Shown here: positions 1 through 12,345 of the stretch, in pieces
Layout of the letters: every line of letters begins with the position of its first letter
Position numbering within the stretch: position 1 is the first letter of the stretch
Position numbers and translations under genes: made by a program
DNA from: Epiperipatus broadwayi
Taxonomy: Eukaryota; Onychophora; Udeonychophora; Euonychophora; Peripatidae
Reading direction: 5' to 3'
Assembly: GCA_028023455.1 (NCBI GenBank)
Contig: JAQFVV010006547.1
Location: forward strand, 250,001 to 314,000
Length of the DNA: 64,000 bases
Notes under the pieces: model-generated
Databases searched by the model: none
What the model was told of the DNA's origin: nothing
The model's input: only the letters and a program-made list of their open reading frames with translations

Positions 1-2270
1 ATTTTATTGATTTGGGAGAAGTGATTGAAGATGGGATTATTAAGAAATAAATTTTAAAAAAGTTATAGCATTTAAGATACTTTCATTTTTAAAGAATATG
101 ATAACCTGCTCTCTAGCCAGCCTCTTAATATGGCATATATTGTTCACTTCTTAGAATTGTTACAAGTCGTTTATATTCCTTAACAATGGTCAAACATAAA
201 TTTGGAACCATTATTAAGTCATTTATATTTAGTGGAAACAGAAAGCAAGCGTTTTAAATTTTAAACCATTATTTTTTCATTTATTGATAATTTGAGGAAT
301 CGTTTAATTACATCAAACTTCTATTGAGAAAAAACACGAACAAATGGGGAGATTTTGCAAATGAAAAATACGAAATTTTTATTAAAATTATTATGATACT
401 TATAATCAAGAATTAAGAGTCTTAAAAAAAAAAAAAATAAAGCACCACGTGGAAAATCATAAAAGGACCTTGGATTGTCCATGTCTCTTCTAAATTAATA
501 GTTATGACAATTTTTAATTATTGAGATAAAAATAAACTCAATTCGCATTTTATAATTTATTTAGATATGTGTGTGGATGTATGTATATACACAATTGTAT
601 AAATTTCCTGCGCAAATTGATATACTTGTTTTTTTTTTTATTTGCTAGTGCTTAAAAGATTCATTTCCCTCCATCCTCATCTTTTACTCAGCCTTCAATT
701 TATCTTCTAAAAGCTGCTGAATTTGTGGTTTGCCACAAATTTCTATGTTTTCAGAGAAATTGATTTCATTTCTCAAAGTCTAGATAATGCCACACAACAT
801 TGTTATCTAGCACCATTATAACGTAATGGATGCTATGTTGCCAACTGATAAGATGAGTGAGTTTGTGAAGGATTTTTTTTCTAAATATTTTTCATTTAGT
901 TTTTTCCCCCCTCTCTTCAAATTAAAAATGAAATTTTTCTCCTTTTATAATAAAGCAACTTACCAAGCCTCACTTGGGATTAATGATCTTTTCAGTTTTT
1001 TTAATGTGTAATTGGATTTTTTTTTTATTCTGATGTTTTGCTGTACTTCTGAGAGCCATATTGCTTTCCTAAAGATAATTATGGAGAAGTTTTTAAATTG
1101 TGAATTTCTTTTTTTGCCTCATTATTAATAACATTTATTATACAAATTTTTTGAAATGATTGAGAAAATTCATGTTGAAATTAAAATAATTTTAATCTTT
1201 TTTTTTTATTTGTGTTAAAATTTTGGAACTGTTATTGAAATAATTTTTTTTTCCTAACTTAATTAAAAGGTTGCATCCTATTTATTATTGTTATTTATGC
1301 AATTGAAGACATTTTTTATGAAAAGTAGCATCGTCAAAAAATAAATTTTATTCAAAAATTGTTAATGAATTGACTTATATAACACAAGCTTATTTAATGA
1401 TTTAGAGTTTTAAACTCATTATTATGCTCTCCATGGATTAATACAGTCATAGAGTGGCTGAGTGGAGATATAGATACATGGATCTTAATTTTGCATTGCC
1501 ATATGATTTTTCAAGTGACAATTATTTAATTATTTCTTTTATTACTTATTATATGTATCACCAACAATAACTTTTTGCAAAGAAGTGCAACTTTTCCAAT
1601 AATAATAATAATATATTAGAGATCAGGTTTACCATGAAAGCACAACATAAAATCTGTGAATCATCAATATGTCCATTTATAAGATATGCTTGTTCATTCT
1701 TCTGTTATTTGATATTTTACAATGTTGCATTTCAATTTCTTGTATAACAATTTTTTTTTTTTGAAAGATATCAATATCTTGTAATATATTTTTAGTCATA
1801 TCTTCTCATTAAAAGCAATCAAAATTATATTTCTTTAGTGTATATTTGAGATAATCTTTATAATGTGAATAGGATTTGCCTTTCTTACCGAATTCATGCT
1901 TAAGTTCATTGATAAAATAATTTTTATAAGGAAAATGTTGCATTGTTCATTCACTTCATATGTGCAGTCCAATAAGAAAATGATTTTACAACAATAGACT
2001 ATAGTGTCACACTGACAAAGAATATATTGATTGGTCTTATGTTTTGCTTTCATATTTTTTGGATTTTGTGGAGCATCTTCATGTGAATTTTTTATTATTG
2101 ATTTTTTAATTTGCATTAGGGGCCAAGTCTTATTTTTGTATAATAAATTAGGTAAAACAACAAATCAATAAATAACTAATTTTTTCACAATAAATTATAT
2201 GACTGCCATGAAATACTGTATTCTTTAACTTATTAAAATCAACAACAGAACATTATTGTCTATGTTCTAC
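1..2270. other. AT-rich non-coding stretch
   Basis: No recognisable gene or element. The stretch consists of A/T-rich sequence with T-runs. The short open frames here (for example 826-1011 plus and 1835-2116 minus) are low-complexity, rich in F/K/I/N, and match no family I know. Confidence 0.6.
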
Positions 2271-2274
2271 TTCA

Positions 2275-2960
2275 ATATTTAAGTTCATCTTTCACTTGTA
2301 AAAGCTACCAAGATATTTAAATTGACTCACATTCTCAAATTGGCAATAATCCAAGAAAGATCCAAGCTAAATGTTCCTGGAGTTGTTTAAACCTTAATTA
2401 CTAAACCAAAGTTTTTGTATCTTGCATTCTAAATATTAAGTAGTTTCTGTAAATTGCTTCTTGAATTGATAAAGAAAATATGCAGACATCAGCATATTAT
2501 AAATCCAGAAACCAAAATGTTATTGTTTTTTACTTTTAATTAGATATTACCATCAAGATTGCAAATTGTATCATCAAACCTATATCTTAACTTGTTATCT
2601 CCAATTCATAAAGCTGCTAGAAACAGTTAAGAAGATCATTCTAAGATTGAAAAAATTAGAGCTAGTATACATTCTTGTTTAAAGTCAATTTTCGTTTAAA
2701 GGTTGTCAGATTTTTCACCTATAGTAGTAAAACTTTCTTTAATTCTACCATGTACTAATTGTATAATACAAATAAACTTTGATACATAACCAAGTAATTT
2801 CAGATAGTATCATAGATCTGTTCAATTGATTGAGTCAAATGCCTTATCAAAGTGAATTTAAATCACTTTTTTGTTCCTGGCACTTTTCTTGTACTAACTT
2901 TGCAACAGAACCATATCTATATTGATTCTTAATTTTCTTAAACCTGGTAATTATATATAT
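2275..2960 (-). pseudogene. Decayed LINE reverse transcriptase fragment
   Basis: Conceptual minus-strand translation, with stops and frameshifts, shows the order expected of a non-LTR reverse transcriptase from palm to thumb. There is a degenerate catalytic box reading YADVCIF (normally YADD-I) at about 2482-2500. About 170-200 bases downstream follows a QFKYLGSF string, matching the F-x-YLGS box that follows the active site in LINE proteins. No frame is open for more than a few dozen codons, so this is a relic. The clade cannot be assigned with confidence; RTE-like or CR1-like are both possible. The 5' and 3' ends of the element were not found. Confidence 0.5.
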
Positions 2961-2975
2961 ATATATATATATATA
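2949..2975. repeat. (TA)n microsatellite
   Basis: A short run of about 13 TA dinucleotides between the LINE relic and unannotated sequence. Confidence 0.9.
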
Positions 2976-4995
2976 ATTTAGATGGAAGAAAACTACTTTT
3001 TACATATACACTATGAATTGTGAGCATTCTCCATTAATAAATATTTTAAAAACATGTGCATCTACCCATATTTAGAACTTATTTTTAAATAAACTATCAT
3101 TCATTGACATCCCATAACTAAATCTATCCTAAACTTATTCCTATCATTATTTCCTATAATACTAGTTTTATTAACTATAGCAATTAATTGCTGTATGTTA
3201 AATGTATAATTTATATCAAATTGTCACATACATCCATTAATGTTGTATATTTCGAAATAATGAAGTGGAGAATAATGAAGTATTATATCTTCAAATTTTG
3301 AAAAAAAAAAAAGAACTATAATAATAAGAAAGAATAAAAATATTTTGAATATTAATAAAGCTAAATACTAAATATTTAAAAACTTGATAGAACAAGTAAA
3401 TCTAAATGTTCTCACTTAGTGTTTGGATATCAGTTTCTACTTTAGAAATTTGCAAACAAGTTTTTGAATTTGCTGCTTGTTCAAATAATTATGAGCACAT
3501 GATTGATTGTTTCTGGAAATTTATTTCTTCACAGTTCTTGATTTTTGATAGTGATTTGTTTTCTTTGGCAAATTACTTTCTGTGTTCAGGTTAGTTATCT
3601 TTTCAACAGCTAAAACTCTATTAAGGTTTCACTATTTCACATATAAGTTTTTGAAGACAAATATTTTTGTTAATCACACTGTAAGAAAGAAATATTGGTT
3701 TAATTTCTAAATATTTAGGGGGCTTTAAGGCTACATCTTGTCAGAAATAGTTAGTGGAATTGTTTATCTGCATGTTTTGATGTTTGCCGAGACATAATGA
3801 AGGTTTTCCTCATTGCTATCATTAAAAAAACACAGCTTTTATACAGATTACCAGAATTTCTTATTTCCTGACACCTTCCGGATAAATTTTCTGCTAAATC
3901 TGCTTATAGGCACAACTTGTGTAAATTTATTTGGCAACTACTTTTTTGTTGGAATGTCAACTAACTTTAATATTTGAAGTCAATCCTTGCAACTCCTTAT
4001 TATTCATAATGCAGCTGAGATCAAAATTTTTGTTCTAAAATTTATTAAGCATAATATTTATATATCTGTAAATAAGTTTTTTTAGTCTAACTCAATTATT
4101 TTTTAAGTTTGTAATTGGATTATCATAATTTATAACTAAGCTAATTATTATTTTAAAAATATTGAATATATATTCATATATTTCTTTTAAATTCAAATCA
4201 TTTTTCAATATTAAAAACTTGCGCTTTTATTGCATCATTATAAATCAACTCATTACAAATTTAAAATAAAATCATTATAATTATTGCAGCATGTTTTAAA
4301 TTTGCAATATTTTATATCCATTTTCAAATTTATATTTTATAAATAAATAGTATAAACTTGAAATATAATTTTATCTCTTATTATATCAAATTATTTAACA
4401 TCATCTAATACATACAATAAAATATTTGTATGATAATTTAATTTGCATGTTTATTCAATTTCAATTTTCCCTAAACAAATAATTTAATGCTCATTCTTCA
4501 GCGATTCCCGATTCCTCATTGATATTTTTATTTGATAGTAAATTTCATATATATATATATTACCATCAAAGTGTGAAAACTAGAATTGTACAGAATTTTT
4601 AGGCATTGTATACAATGTCAAAAATGAGAAGTTCAAGTATAAAAAAAACTTTGAATTTTATATATTTCTTAGGCATTCTGTAAAATGCTGAAAGGAAAAT
4701 TGGGAAAATATAAAATACTTTTTGGTAATAACATTTAATGTCACAAAGCAAGTTACATGAATTTTGATTATACTCACCAAATAAACCAGAAGTGCACATA
4801 TATACATAAAGTGTCACTAAAACATTCACACTGCTTGTGGATGTAAAGATGATGGAAGTGTAGAAGGTTAGGATGTTAATTCATTGGGTACTCTTTGCAT
4901 CAATATTGAGAATTCTGTTGAAGGTAAAATTTAATCTAAACTGAATTGGAAAATACAGGCAAAAAATTTCTTTTTGCACCTTTGGTAACCATTAT
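2976..4995. other. AT-rich non-coding stretch
   Basis: I see no element or gene here. The stretch includes a (TA)n run near 4548-4560. The short frames at 3406-3594 (plus) and 4599-4829 (minus) have no recognisable domain. Confidence 0.55.
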
Positions 4996-4997
4996 GT

Positions 4998-5330
4998 GAG
5001 TTTCTATCCCAGTCAATGACAAGGGATGGGATGACACAAGAAATCTTCTGGCAGTTGTTATGAGTATGACATATAATGGTTTTTACCGACTAGGAATTGC
5101 TAAAGGGATTTTAAACCAACTCTATGCCAGATCACAATTCATTTTATGTTCAAAAGACTTACTGAGAGTTGGAAATGTTTATGACAAAGAAATAGTTCTC
5201 TCTTCAGCTGCTTCTACTTAGTCCACAGGTAGTGGTCAAGGATTCATTAAGTGTATTTGCAGGGCTAAGTGCTTTTGTATGAAAAATGCAATTAAATACA
5301 GTTCAGAAACTAGTCTTTTTTTTCTGTAGA
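4998..5330 (+). pseudogene. C-terminus of KRBA2/Ginger-like integrase
   Basis: One plus-strand frame, broken by a single TAG at about 5218-5220, encodes about 110 residues resembling the C-terminal part of KRBA2/SCAND3-related integrases derived from Ginger-type DNA transposons. Landmarks in order are an IPVNDKGWDDTRNLLAVV segment (compare the IP-x2-D-R-x-DxRN-xLAV-type strand after the integrase core), a GFYRLGIAKGILNQLYARSQF segment, and a SGQGFIKCICRAKC stretch that normally opens a Cys-rich tail. The remaining cysteines of that tail and the upstream DDE integrase core are absent. The piece is therefore 5' truncated and dead. Identification rests on remembered family patterns; a protein search would settle it. 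Confidence 0.5.
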
Positions 5331-5730
5331 AAAATCTCATAATGTATATTTTGTATTTGATACATTTTCACACGTATTTTTTCAATAAAAGTCTTTTCCA
5401 TGCTTTGTCGAAAAACTATTAAGACATTCTTTATAATGCTTAGATAATTTGTCTAGAAAAAGTATGTAAAAAATAAAAATGAAATTTCATACTTTGACCA
5501 TAAATGTCATGCATTGCATAGAATCCCTAGACATTTTGTACAATGCTAGCTTTTCATAAATTGTTGATAACACACTATTTGATTGTTTTAGTAACTCTAA
5601 CTTGCATATTCACTTAGTAACCTTTATTTTATATTTTATAAGTTTTTAATAAGAAAATGCTTATTTATAATGTGAAAGTTAGAAATTTATTAAATGACAT
5701 TCTATATGTGATGGGGTAATATCCATAATT

Positions 5731-6229
5731 ATCTCCCTATTTCAGAAGTTTTTTAGACTTATTTCCTCAGATTATTGATGTTGATAAATGAGAAATCATA
5801 TGTCTTATCACAAAGCAAAAAATATACTTGAATATTAAAAATTTGGTATGTTTCTCATATAATAGATATGTAATATAAAGAATAATATAGAAAAGGATGT
5901 CTATTTTGAAATTTAAAAATGAGGTACTTATTTGTATTAATCATGTATTAAATTTTTTTTAGATAAAATTGAATGAGTTATCTCTCTATTTCAGAAGTTT
6001 TTTAGACTTATTTCCTCAGATTATTGACATTGATAAATGAGAAATCATATGTTTCATCACAAAGCAAAAAATATACTTGAATATTAAAAATTTGGCATGT
6101 TTCTCATATAATAGATATGTAATATAAAGAATAATATAGAAAAGGATGTCTATTTTGAAATTTAAAAATGAGGTACTTATTTGTATTAATCATATATTAA
6201 ATTTTTTTTTAGATAAAATTGAATGAATT
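5731..6229. repeat. Direct tandem duplication, 249-bp unit x2
   Basis: Positions 5731-5979 and 5980-6229 are near-identical copies beginning at ATCTCCCTAT/ATCTCTCTAT and ending in GATAAAATTGAATGA. They differ by a handful of substitutions. No coding potential was recognised. The array abuts the left flank of hAT copy A. Confidence 0.9.
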
Positions 6230-6372
6230 AGTAATGAGGTATGCATTGGATGATGAAGTATAGAATATGGACTCTTCTTTTAACAAAGGGAATTAAAAGC
6301 AATTTAAAAATATTTAGAAATGTATAGTAAATGAATAAAAATAAAAGTAATAAAAATTGTATTTGTCTAAAC

Positions 6373-9107
6373 CAAGTGTTCCTAGACTTTTTTCTGCCAA
6401 AAACTTCTAAAACCGTTGACACCCTAGTCATTTACTTTACTTACTTAGATTAATAAATTTGTTCAGTACTTGGTATTAAATATTTCAATAGATATTAACC
6501 TTTTCATTTTAATCACTTATAGTTAATGATTGAAAAAGATAAAAGGATTAAAGAATATAGCATTAATTTGTGCAACATTTAATATCGAAACCTGCACTAA
6601 GGAAAATTAAAGCAAAAAAATACGAGCACAGCAGAGTTTTTTTTTTAATTTTTAACATTTATGAAATAAGTAAAATCAAAATAAGTACAAATATTGAAAT
6701 CACTTTATTAAACATAAAAATGAAGTGAAAAAAATCAACATATTCAGACAATACAACAACGAAAGATTTTAATCAGAATTATAAAAATAAGAATACCAAA
6801 TAAATTAGTGGGGAGAACTGAATTTAATTAGATGGGTGCACCTGGTGATCTGTCAGCAATATATCTATGTCCAATTTTAAATTTGTGAGTTGCATTCTCA
6901 AATCTCCGTGTTCAGTGATATGCAATCGATGTCTGTTCTGAAGCAGGTTTAAATCTACACTAAAGCCTCTCTCTACCAGATATGATGATAGAAATGCCAG
7001 AAAATACTTTTGTATAACAGTCCATAGATCCAGGTACAGAAGTGGAATATATTGTTGCAGCCAAAACTTTTAATAACCCTGTTTGAATTGCACATTGAGA
7101 TCCTCATTCATGCTGATGGTTATCAGCTCTTCTTGCAAAATTATATTTGGTTTTGCACTTGTAGTGTATGGATTTATTATTCAGTCTAGTATTTCCAATG
7201 ATAGAATATTTTCAAATCTAGTTTTGAAATCTAAGTGAAGAGTCTCCAAATGGTTGACGTATAGTAAGATATTTTCTTCTTGGATTATGCCTATCTTAAC
7301 TGAGTTGGGGAATTGGTAAAGCTCAGATCTTGCAATATTTTCTTTAAAAACATTAATCTTGCAACAAAAGCTGATATGACTGATTTTGCTTTGATGAGAT
7401 TCAAATTGTCTCTTTGCAGTTGTAAATTAACATCATTAAATTTGCCAAATAAGTCAGTTAAATAAGTAATATCTGTTTTACTTGTAAGTAAATTTTTTTT
7501 CAAACAGCAATATTCGTCTTTCAAATTCTAAAATAGATTGAAAAAGTGCAAAAAATCTCTCCTTGAAAGCCATTTGACTTTGGTATGGAGAACCAATTGA
7601 TAGAAATCTTTGTTAAGTTTCTTGCATAATCGAGCAAACAGTCTAAGGTGCAAAGCGTTACTTCAAATTTTGTTCATATGTGTTATAATAAACTGAAGCG
7701 ATTGGTGCAATTTGTCACTAAGATTATTGATTACTAAATGTTGCCTATGGATTATGCAGTGAACTGAAAACATTTCAGATATGTATTGTTTCAGGAAACT
7801 TATGTTACCATGATAATGACCAACCATAGCTGGTGCTCCATCTATCACAACAAATATTATATTTGTCAGTGGAATCACCTTTTCCTGAAAAATAGTTCCA
7901 TTAAATTAAAAATCAATTCACTTCTGGTGTCAGTTTCTAAAGTTCTAACAAAAGGCAGTTCTTCATGCACTTCCTGATCTTGAATAAAATAAATGTACAA
8001 CCAGCAACAAAGTTTCATTATTGGGTAATGTTGACTTGGCCAATTGGAAGGAAATTTTTTTTTTTTTTTTTGCAAGTGATTACACAAACAGTTTTCTACA
8101 TCATGACATTCATCGATATGTCTTTGAACTGTATTATTGCTCAAATGAATCTTTTTTATAAGATCTTGTGCAGATTTGTGGAGTACGTTGTTCAATATTT
8201 TCATGACAGCCAATAGAATCAGTTTCTCTCCTATGGTATTTGGCTTGCCAGACTTTGCGATGAATGGGAATATGTTGTACAATGCTCTTAATCCATTATC
8301 ATTTTGCTTCAATGATGAAACAAACATATTATCTATCATAGTTGTCTTGAATTTTATCTTTAAATGATTGAAAGTATGCCAAAACCTTTTCATTTCTGTT
8401 AGGGAGAATTCCGTTCAAGTGATCTGATAGTTTTGATGGTTTCATAGCATTGTTGCTAAAAACTTTTTCTCATGAGGCACATTGATAAATATTTGTTTAA
8501 TAATGATGGTACAAATCCTAGCTTCAAATAGTCCAAGCTGTACTGTCTGCATCTCTTTTTTGATTCAGTCATATTATTATCATAAGAAATAAAAACTTTT
8601 ATTAATAAACAATCTTGACAGCCCCTGTGATAATAAAAAAAAATATGTATTTACTTAAAACAGAAGATATTTGTTCAAACTTGAATAAACAAATTGTGTT
8701 TTCTGATTTTCTTTTTCCTAATACTGCTCCTCAGTAAAATTATCAAAGTTCAAATCACAAATAAGTACATCACAGCAAATGAACGAATTTATAGTGTTTT
8801 ATGAAAACATGACCGTACAAGACTGATATATTCTACTTCTATCAAATATCATCTCATCCCACCACAAGCAAGTGTGGACATGTATCAGTTTTTCATGTCT
8901 CCACTTGCTTTGATAGTTCGATAAGACAATGCACAGAGTACATGTATTTTCATGCATTCTTATGTGTGACTGGTTTAGTGACATATTTTACTTTTTCATT
9001 TGCAAGTTTGCTGTTGTCAATCCCCAATTTTTTTTACTGAAATTGTTGACCCCTAGAAAGTTCAAATTGATGCAAGGGGTCAATATCATCCACTTTGGTT
9101 ACTCTTG
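6373..9107 (-). mobile_element. hAT transposon copy A (ZBED5-like), defective
   Basis: About 2.7 kb on the minus strand. The plus-strand left end starts CAAGTGTTCCTAGAC and the right end finishes TTACTCTTG, so read inward both ends begin CAAG-G. The ends are flanked by GTCTAAAC (6365-6372) and GTGTAAAC (9108-9115), an 8-bp target duplication with one mismatch, as expected for hAT elements. The interior encodes a broken ZBED5/SCAND3-type transposase (separate entry). It is colinear with copy B at 17.8-21.5 kb in the opposite orientation but lacks the retroposon insertions found there. It therefore serves as a natural empty-site reference. Confidence 0.85.
6880..8575 (-). pseudogene. hAT transposase pseudogene, ZBED5/SCAND3-like
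   Basis: Several minus-strand blocks follow the family order. Near 8500 is a degenerate BED finger in which the second Cys of the first C-x2-C pair is lost. Block 8393-7875 holds the KSGKPNTIGEKLILLAVMKI and LSNNTVQRHIDE segments and the RNaseH-like entry. Block 7878-7663 holds VVIDGAPAMVGHYHG, with the conserved catalytic-type Asp, and the HCIIHRQHLV box. Block 7524-7291 holds the ITYLTDLFGKFNDVNLQLQ helix and SVISAF. Further decayed C-terminal sequence runs towards 6900. A run of lysines (poly-A at about 8048-8071 on the minus strand) and several frameshifts break the protein. Related host genes (ZBED5, SCAND3, FAM200) are domesticated transposases; this copy is not functional. Confidence 0.85.
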
Positions 9108-9169
9108 GTGTAAACAGTTGCAATAATAGCAATTTATTTGTAGCTCTATATTCAAGACTTTTTATTATC

Positions 9170-10200
9170 TAGTTTAGGGATGGGAAAACTGTGATGTGAT
9201 ATGATGCACTGTGACTTCTCCTTAAATGGAGTCGGCAATCTCTCAGCAGCTATGCCCAAAGAAACCTGTTAGCTACTTTACCTTCCTTTTTCATTGTCCA
9301 CTCTACATTTTCCCATAATCTGCTCCATCCCATTTCCACAATATAACCTTTGTCAATTCCATGACCTTCATATCTAAATCCCCCTTATCTTTTCCCAAAT
9401 CTAGCATAAAAACAAATAACTCACCTTCTGTATAATCACTTTGTTCATATTTAATCTTCCATAACTTCATTATTTGTACCCTTTCTGCTTCCAAGCATTT
9501 ATATTGAAGTAACAGATGCCTAATATTTTCTATGCCTTCCTTACACAACTTGCAGACTAAATTACCCATATTTTTCCATTTACGTGTATATTCCCTTGTT
9601 GCTAAAGATCCCATTCGAGCCTTAAACAAGAAACTATTTTTCTTACTATGATCATAAATTAACTCACACCCAATGTTCCATTTACTTCTATATATATTTA
9701 AAGTCATTTTACTCTCCATACTAGTTCTCCAACTCCCTATTCTTCTATCCCACTCCTTACCACTATAACACTCAACAATCCTCTTAACACAATCATCCCA
9801 CCTTTTGTACAAGTATATTGACATAACTTCTTTATCCAAATCTGAATACCACATTACCTTTCTCACCCATCTTGTTGCCTGCCCTTTACTTGTAACCAAA
9901 TTAAATACTATTTTGGCTATTCTTTTATTATCCATAAACTGCAATCTACCGAACATTTTCAATTTGCTTTTTGCATCCCTCATATAAAAACTTGACTATC
10001 CCATTTCTCCTTGAATTGCCTCCTTTGTTGTCCACTCCTCAGCATCTAATGCATGTTTTCCTACTTCCCTTTGTACTTTTTCTAGCAATCTAATACCCTT
10101 TACTAACCCATAATGCATCATTGCTGTATGCTAACCCTGCTACTGTCACTCCCTTCCATACAATTCTAGCTACATCATATTTATTATATGAAAACACTGT
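9170..10200 (-). pseudogene. Non-LTR retrotransposon C-terminal fragment with Cys/His motif
   Basis: The main open block, 9983-9303, gives about 226 residues. A further block in a shifted frame (about 10190-9995) carries an IVWKGVTVAGLAYSND segment and a VQREVGKHAL segment. These are typical of the region after the reverse transcriptase in a LINE group I know mainly from tick and other arachnid transposon proteins. The long block continues with MRDAKSKLKMFGRL and ends with a C-x2-C-x8-H-x6-C finger (CKLC...H...C), the nucleic-acid-binding motif near the C-terminus of such LINEs. The reverse transcriptase itself is missing: the element is 5' truncated near 10.2 kb. The region 9170-9302 is probably its 3' UTR. 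A stop (TAG) separates the two blocks. Confidence 0.7.
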
Positions 10201-10469
10201 TAATTTCTTTATCAATCCTTTTCTTTTCTTTTCTTTGCTTCATACTATAGCATGTGGGCCAGATGCAGTAACCCCACTACAGATTTTAAAACAATAGTAT
10301 TTTCAATTTCGATATTTAAAAAAAAATCATTTAAAGGCGTGTTCCATTTTTTAATTTCTATACAAATTTGAATATTTTTTGCATATGCAAAATATAGTTG
10401 TGATAATTTTTATAGAAGTTGATTTAAAAACTTTTGCATGTGCAAAAATATGGAACCTGCCCTAATAAA

Positions 10470-12304
10470 TATGCATAAAATTATTAAGAAAATAGCCAAA
10501 AAGGAGTGGGACAAAGACGGAGGGGAAAGTAATAGGGTCAAATATAATATAGCAAAGAAAGAAGCAAAGAAAGCTGTTGCCAAAGCCAAGTTTGACGCAT
10601 ACTCAGATTTATATGAAAGTTTAGAGAAAGAAGAAGGAGTTAAGAAGATTTTGCATATTGCAAAACAACGAGATAAGAGTGGTAAAGATACTTACCAAGC
10701 AAATAGAATAAAAGACTCTAACAATAAGGTGTTGTGTGGCAAGAATGAAATCATAGCTAGATGGCAGCAATATTATGAGCATCTACTAAATGAAGAAAAC
10801 TTTCGGATTGACAAGGGATTTGGGACTCCAAATTTGGGCCCAGCTTTAAAGATCAGTAGGGAAGAAGTTAGACAAGCAGTCAGAAGAATGAAATGTGGGA
10901 AATCGGTGGCTCCAGATAACATCCCTGTAGAGGTATGGAAGGTAATGGGAGAAGAGGGAATCACCTTTCTGACCAAACTTTTTAATAACATCATGATCAT
11001 GGAGAAAATGCCAGATGAATGGAGGAGAAGCATTTTGGTTCCAATCTATAAGAATAAGGGAGATATTCTAGAATGTAGTAATTATCGAGGAATAAAGCTG
11101 ATGAGCCACACAATGAAAATATGGGAGAGAATAATAGCAAATAGGCTATGGCAGGAAATAGACATCAGTGAAGAACAGTTTGGTTTTATGCCAGGTAGAG
11201 GAACCACAGATGCAATTTTTGCACTGCGGCAACTTATAGAAAAACATAGAGAAGTCAACCAAGAAATTGTTCTAATATTCATTGATTTGGAAAAAGCATT
11301 TGATAGAGTACCTAGAGATGAACTTTGGAGATGCCTAAGGAAAAAGCTGGTTCAGGAAAAATACATTCGTCTGATCCAAGATATGTATCAAGGCTGTCAA
11401 ACCAGTGTGAGATGTAGTTCAGGAGAAATAGACTCATTTCAGGTGAAAGTGGGTGTGCATCAGGGATCAGCCCTGAGTCCCCTACTATTTAAATATCGTT
11501 ATTGATGTTCTAACAGAGGATATTCGTAGGGAAGCACCCTGGAACATGATGTATGCCGATGATATAGTGATTGCAACTCAAAACATCAAGGAAGCTCAGG
11601 ATAGGATAGAAGAGTGGAGGAAAGCACTGGAGGAAGGAGGAATGAGAATTAGCAGAAATAAAAGTGAAGTGCTCTTCTGTGGTAATGGTGGAGGAAGCAT
11701 TTTGTTAGGGGGAAAGAAGTTGCCTGAGGCTGAAAAATTTAAATATCTCGGGGCCTGGATGAATAAAGATGGATCACTGGATGGAGAAGTTGTTGGGAGA
11801 ACTCAAGCTGGTTGGAATAATTGGAGAAGGGTCTCTGGGATACTCTGCGATAGGAGAATAGGTGCAAGATTGAAAGGAAAAGTATATAAAACTGTGGTGC
11901 GTCCGGCACTGATGTATGGTGCAGAAACATGGCCGATCACTAAGAAAATAGAAGACAAGCAATGTGTAACAGAAATGAGAATGCTTAGGTTTGCCTCGGG
12001 CCTCACTAGAAAGGACAAAGTGAAAAATGAAGTAATTCGAGAAAATATGAGAGTGAGAATGATCAGTGAAAAAATGAAAGAATCAAGGTTGAGGTGGTTT
12101 GGTCATGTTAAGAGAAGAGAAGAAAATTACATTGGAAGGAAGATTTTGGAGATGGAACCACCGGGGAAAAGACCCAGGGGTAGACCTAAGATCAGATGGA
12201 TTGATCGAGTGAGAAAGGACTTGCAGGAGATGTCACTTAGGGAGGAAATGACTTTAGATCGAGTAGCCTGGAGAAGATTGATCCGCACCAGCGACCCCAC
12301 TTGA
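10470..12304 (+). pseudogene. RTE-type reverse transcriptase (frameshifted)
   Basis: The reverse transcriptase copies element RNA at the genomic target. Two frames make up the gene: about 10470-11504 and 11546-12304, the second already open from about 11490. Motifs seen in order are [17 protein letters not shown] and [19 protein letters not shown] (fingers), [28 protein letters not shown], the motif A box [12 protein letters not shown] with catalytic Asp, motif [11 protein letters not shown], and motif C MMYADDIVIA with the YADD catalytic pair. Later come FKYLGAW, RPALMYGAETW, RWFGHVKRR and a basic GKRPRGRPKIRWIDRVRKD tail segment. A one-base shift in the A/T run near 11488-11495, between motifs B and C, breaks the protein. 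The upstream endonuclease is absent. The first ATG in the open frame (10438) probably lies outside the element. Confidence 0.85.
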
Positions 12305-12345
12305 TGTGGGATTAATCAAGCTGTGGAAGAAGAAGACTTACTTAT
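10470..12345 (+). mobile_element. RTE-like LINE, 5' truncated
   Basis: A plus-strand non-LTR element carrying most of a reverse transcriptase and its C-terminal region but no endonuclease domain. Truncation from the 5' side is the usual outcome of target-primed reverse transcription. The 3' end lies just after the stop codon at 12304 and finishes in a short GAAGAAGAAGA repeat, a common kind of RTE tail. Codons are well preserved apart from one frameshift, so this is among the younger LINE insertions here. No clear target duplication was found. Confidence 0.8.

Noticed and set aside
1835-2116. 93-residue minus-strand open frame
   Set aside because: Low-complexity K/N/I-rich translation with no recognised motif; could not be supported as a gene.
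10336-10461. Possible small inverted-repeat element (GGCGTGTTCCAT / ATGGAACCTGCC)
   Set aside because: Only 9 of 12 terminal bases pair and no target duplication was seen; the pairing may be chance in AT-rich DNA.
10773-12018. Minus-strand open frames under the RTE reverse transcriptase
   Set aside because: Shadows of the plus-strand gene, which has all catalytic motifs.
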